Source of the DNA: Nibribacter ruber
GTDB lineage: Bacteria; Bacteroidota; Bacteroidia; Cytophagales; Hymenobacteraceae
Direction of reading: 5' to 3'
Length of the DNA: 64,000 nt
NCBI RefSeq assembly: GCF_009913235.1
Contig: NZ_CP047897.1
Coordinates: forward strand, 2,189,501 to 2,253,500
This document shows, one piece after another, positions 61,764 to 64,000 of the stretch; position 1 is the stretch's first letter, and every line of letters starts with the position of its first letter. Made by a program: the position numbers and the translations under genes. Below the pieces are notes generated by a model that saw nothing but the letters and a program-made list of their open reading frames with translations, made no database searches and was not told the origin of the DNA.

Positions 61764-62420
61764 TTACGGAGTCAATTTATAGTGGACACCCAGAAGCAGG
61801 CTGGTAGAATTTGGGTTGTAATTACCTCCTGTATAAATATCATATAGCCCCCTGTTGTGGCGAATCTCTGCACTAACATTCCATAGAGGATGGATTTCTT
61901 TAGAATACCCGACACCTCCTGATATTCCATAATCAAACTTTTCCCAAGAATTAGTTTCCTCTCTACGAGCAGAAGTATCCTCTGATCCTGTAACGCTTTC
62001 AAATGTTATCTGGGATAAAAGTTTACCCATATAAGGGCCTGCATTCAGGTAAAAACCCGTCCTAAACAAACGCACTCCTACTAACACAGGCAGTGTCAGG
62101 TAATGAAAATGCCTACTATCCTTGAACTCTTGTCTGGTTTGAGCCTTATAGACGACGGCTTCTGCCTTATACCCTTTATTCTCATAGAGCGGTTCCGTCT
62201 TAAGAAAGAACCAGTTTAGCTGATATTTAGAAGACAAACCTGCCGACCATCTAATAGCACTACTGATGGTAACATTACCATACGGGTATTCATCTCTATC
62301 AAAATACACATGACTAGGTCCGCCAATAATGCCTATCTGCACACTGCCGGGCAACACCTGTGCTTGGCTGCAAATAAAGGATCCTGCTACCAGAAGAAGC
62401 GTGAAGACTAAATTTTTCAT
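61764..62420 (-). CDS. Outer-membrane beta-barrel protein (PorT/OMP_b-brl type)
   Basis: 218 residues from the ATG at 62420; a longer in-frame ATG precedes the signal peptide and is less likely. The signal peptide is followed by eight to ten alternating amphipathic strands: 'VQIGIIGGPSHVYFDRDEYPY', 'IRWSAGLSSKYQLNWFFLKTEPLYENKGYK', 'HYLTLPVLVGVRLFRTGFYLNAGPYMGKLLSQ', 'DYGISGGVGYSKEIHPLWNVSAEIRHNRGLYDIY' and the final aromatic-terminated 'TSLLLGVHYKLTP'. Typical small Bacteroidota barrel; no specific role can be assigned. Confidence 0.85.
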   Translation of the reverse strand: MKNLVFTLLLVAGSFICSQAQVLPGSVQIGIIGGPSHVYFDRDEYPYGNVTISSAIRWSAGLSSKYQLNWFFLKTEPLYENKGYKAEAVVYKAQTRQEFKDSRHFHYLTLPVLVGVRLFRTGFYLNAGPYMGKLLSQITFESVTGSEDTSARREETNSWEKFDYGISGGVGYSKEIHPLWNVSAEIRHNRGLYDIYTGGNYNPNSTSLLLGVHYKLTP

Positions 62421-62536
62421 AAAATTCGATAGAATGAAATCCTCAAAGAAAAGCCTCAAACACTAACCTGCAACAGCCTATAATTTACCTGCTCAGGTAA
62501 ATATGCTTGAATTCTCCAGACACTGTCCCTCCATCG

Positions 62537-62574
62537 CGTTTTTGCGCAATTTTCAGCAAAACAGGTCAAAAACG
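62537..62574. repeat. 38-bp dispersed palindrome, copy 20
   Basis: CGTTTTTGCGCAATTTTC / CAAAACAGGTCAAAAACG; several mismatches but exact length. Confidence 0.8.
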
Positions 62575-62650
62575 AGGTTTCTCCGGCCTAAAGGGACAAG
62601 CAACTAGAGAAGCAGAATACTGATTAATGAGGCAAAGGCCACCAGCCCTA

Positions 62651-63055
62651 TTATCTGAACGGCCGCTTCACAAAACTCACCTGCCCCATGGCATCCTTTT
62701 CAAACTTGGCCAGGCAGTATTTCTCAAACTGGGCGTCAAAGTTTTGCTGGCCGGGCGCTAAGGTTTCTGGCACGGGCTGGCCTTGCAGAAAGAAATAAAC
62801 CTTGGTGTTGCCGTATTTGGTGTGGGGCATGAACTCGCCGTACTGCTGCATCTGGTCCCAGAGCGTGTCTTCTACGGTCACGGCGTAAATGCGCTGAATA
62901 GGGCCGGTGTTGTTCTCGTTTCTATAAAAGGCTACCTCCATGAACTCGCCAGAGAGGTCATCAATGCTAGGCTGGGTAAAGGCATCTTTCACAAACCAGA
63001 CCACCAAAAGGGCGCCCAGGGCTATCAATAGGTACTTAACTTTCTTTCCGGACAT
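62651..63055 (-). CDS. Hypothetical signal-anchored protein
   Basis: 134 residues. N-terminal hydrophobic anchor 'YLLIALGALLVVWFV' is followed by a small beta-rich domain with no family recognised: 'EFMEVAFYRNENNTGPIQRIYAVTVEDTLWDQMQQYGEFMPHTKYGNTKVYFFLQGQP'. Conserved-looking Trp/Tyr spacing suggests a real gene; homologous small secreted proteins occur in Bacteroidota without function. Stands alone. Confidence 0.7.
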   Translation of the reverse strand: MSGKKVKYLLIALGALLVVWFVKDAFTQPSIDDLSGEFMEVAFYRNENNTGPIQRIYAVTVEDTLWDQMQQYGEFMPHTKYGNTKVYFFLQGQPVPETLAPGQQNFDAQFEKYCLAKFEKDAMGQVSFVKRPFR

Positions 63056-63165
63056 GGTGCTTGCGCTAAATAGAGATGGCGGCGGCTAGCGCCACTGCCT
63101 AAATGTAGGGCAAAGGTAAGAAACCTATTTCATCTGGCCGGCCTGGTCACTTCTCTCCTAACGCA

Positions 63166-63220
63166 AAAAGTCCTCTGGCAGGGGCTACCGGTTGTACCAG
63201 TTGGCTCCTGCCAGAGGACT
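63166..63220 (-). terminator. Terminator of the last small secreted-protein gene
   Basis: AGTCCTCTGGCAGG / CCTGCCAGAGGACT stem (63169-63220), 14 bp, long loop. On the minus strand it is followed by T5. Confidence 0.85.
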
Positions 63221-63240
63221 ATCTTAGAAAGTAGAAGGAT

Positions 63241-63648
63241 TTATTTTACCTGTACAGGTGACTTGTCTGAAGAATTCTTCACCAGGGCCAGCACGTCTCC
63301 TTCCGGCGTGAGTTTGAACGCCGCGTAGCCTGCCATCTTCTCTTTCATGAGCGTGGCCGCCAGCTTGGCTTCAAAATCCTTTTCAATTTCGGCGCAGAGC
63401 GTTTCCTGCATGGCCATGTTGTTGCTGTATTGGTAGACCACCTCGCTGATCTTGGCAATGCGCGCCTGGTTGAGCTCCTTTACTTTAATATACTCCAACT
63501 CATTCAGTTTCAGATACTGCATCATTCTTCTAGACACCACATCTGACGTTTTACCAACCTCTGGATTACCTTGAGAAAAGGCGAGGCTTGCTTCTGTTGA
63601 GGCACTCAACAAGAAGACTCCAAGCAGAACAACCAAGATTTTTTTCAT
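63241..63648 (-). CDS. Hypothetical secreted protein
   Basis: 135 residues from the ATG at 63648; a GTG two codons upstream is in frame but the ATG is the natural start. Signal peptide with core 'ILVVLLGVFLLSAS'. Mature part is largely helical ('MMQYLKLNELEYIKVKELNQARIAKISEVVYQYSNN', 'CAEIEKDFEAKLAATL'), with the 'L.L...E....EL....' spacing seen in Spy/CpxP-like or DUF4168-like periplasmic proteins, but no named family can be assigned. Own terminator downstream. Confidence 0.75.
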   Translation of the reverse strand: MKKILVVLLGVFLLSASTEASLAFSQGNPEVGKTSDVVSRRMMQYLKLNELEYIKVKELNQARIAKISEVVYQYSNNMAMQETLCAEIEKDFEAKLAATLMKEKMAGYAAFKLTPEGDVLALVKNSSDKSPVQVK

Positions 63649-63947
63649 ACGCACATCTCTTTATAGAACAATAGTAATAAATATTTGCCTTAAAACATAG
63701 AACTAAAGCAATTTATTCTTTCATACTTCTAATAACACATTAAGGTTCTGCTATATCCTTATCTATGAATAAATAAATAGAGAGCACCTGGACCGGCGCA
63801 GAGACAAACATTTTCCGTAGGATTAAGTACACGCATTACCACCGGGCAAGAGTGCAGGGCCCTCCCCGCGCCTTTAGATAGCCTTTGGTGGCTCAGAAGC
63901 TTTTACCTAAAGGCTTATCCTTTTACTTTTCAGACCTTTAGAAAATT

Positions 63948-64000
63948 ATGGAACTAGATGACATGGCCCCCGAAGTGGCCAAAGAATTTTACCCGCAGGC
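63948..64000 (+). CDS. Start of a plus-strand gene running off the right edge
   Basis: ATG at 63948 opens an uninterrupted frame MELDDMAPEVAKEFYPQA to the end of the window. It is a fragment too short to identify. It is divergent from the 63241-63648 gene. Confidence 0.5.
   Translation, partial: MELDDMAPEVAKEFYPQ

Overview
The window is about 64 kb of a Bacteroidota chromosome. The best guess is Cytophagales, family Hymenobacteraceae (Rufibacter/Pontibacter-like). That is inferred from the gene types and moderate GC, not from a marker gene. Supporting traits are a gliding-motility (CHU_C) adhesin operon with PorP/SprF, type IX secretion C-terminal sorting domains, a circularly ordinary ssrA whose tag reads GESNYAMAA, monomeric NADP isocitrate dehydrogenase, and several Bacteroidota-only membrane families. 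Almost every gene is on the minus strand. The window is ordinary chromosome with one clear foreign-looking patch.

Layout. 1-9170: a minus-strand operon of a 2549-residue surface adhesin with ten tandem HYR-like repeats, a PorP/SprF protein and the start of a PD40/OmpA-type protein that runs off the left edge. 10279-12393: a secreted PKD-like protein with a type A sorting domain. 13138-18401: AI-2E transporter, small membrane protein, tmRNA, YjjG-type nucleotidase, ArsR regulator, CarboxypepD_reg-like protein and YciE/YciF ferritin-like protein. 18868-28911: M1 peptidase, J-domain membrane protein, HupE/UreJ protein, ClpB, two unknown proteins and endonuclease V. 29131-35000: multi-PAS histidine kinase with a downstream lipoprotein, and monomeric isocitrate dehydrogenase. 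35035-43442: YiaA/B protein and Crp/Fnr regulator, a beta-lactamase-fold serine hydrolase, DoxX and other small membrane proteins, and a winged-helix regulator operon. 43603-43865: the frameshifted 3' fragment of a second isocitrate dehydrogenase gene. 44060-47631: an AT-rich three-gene cassette (TIR protein, nuclease-like protein, ABC/SMC-like ATPase) that looks like an anti-phage defence system. 47865-64000: NmrA-type reductase, retropepsin-like protein with two DTGA motifs, XRE/DUF4870 protein, two alpha/beta hydrolases, ECF sigma factor with a membrane partner, M16 peptidase, DnaX, an outer-membrane barrel and small secreted proteins.

Structures that gene annotation does not explain: a 38-bp palindrome (arms CGTTTTTGGCCTGTTTTC / GAAAACAGGCCAAAAACG) occurs 20 times, always between genes, always 38 bp, and is missing from the adhesin operon and the defence island. 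dnaX carries a run of ten A residues directly after a perfect 8-bp hairpin, exactly where a shortened gamma-like product would end. Two ACTTTG-N5-CAAAGT inverted repeats mark the winged-helix regulator locus. Two decayed composite repeats share a GC-rich core and a CCCCCTTTGA tail. No transposase, integrase, CRISPR array, rRNA or tRNA was seen. All similarity statements come from reading motifs, not from searches.
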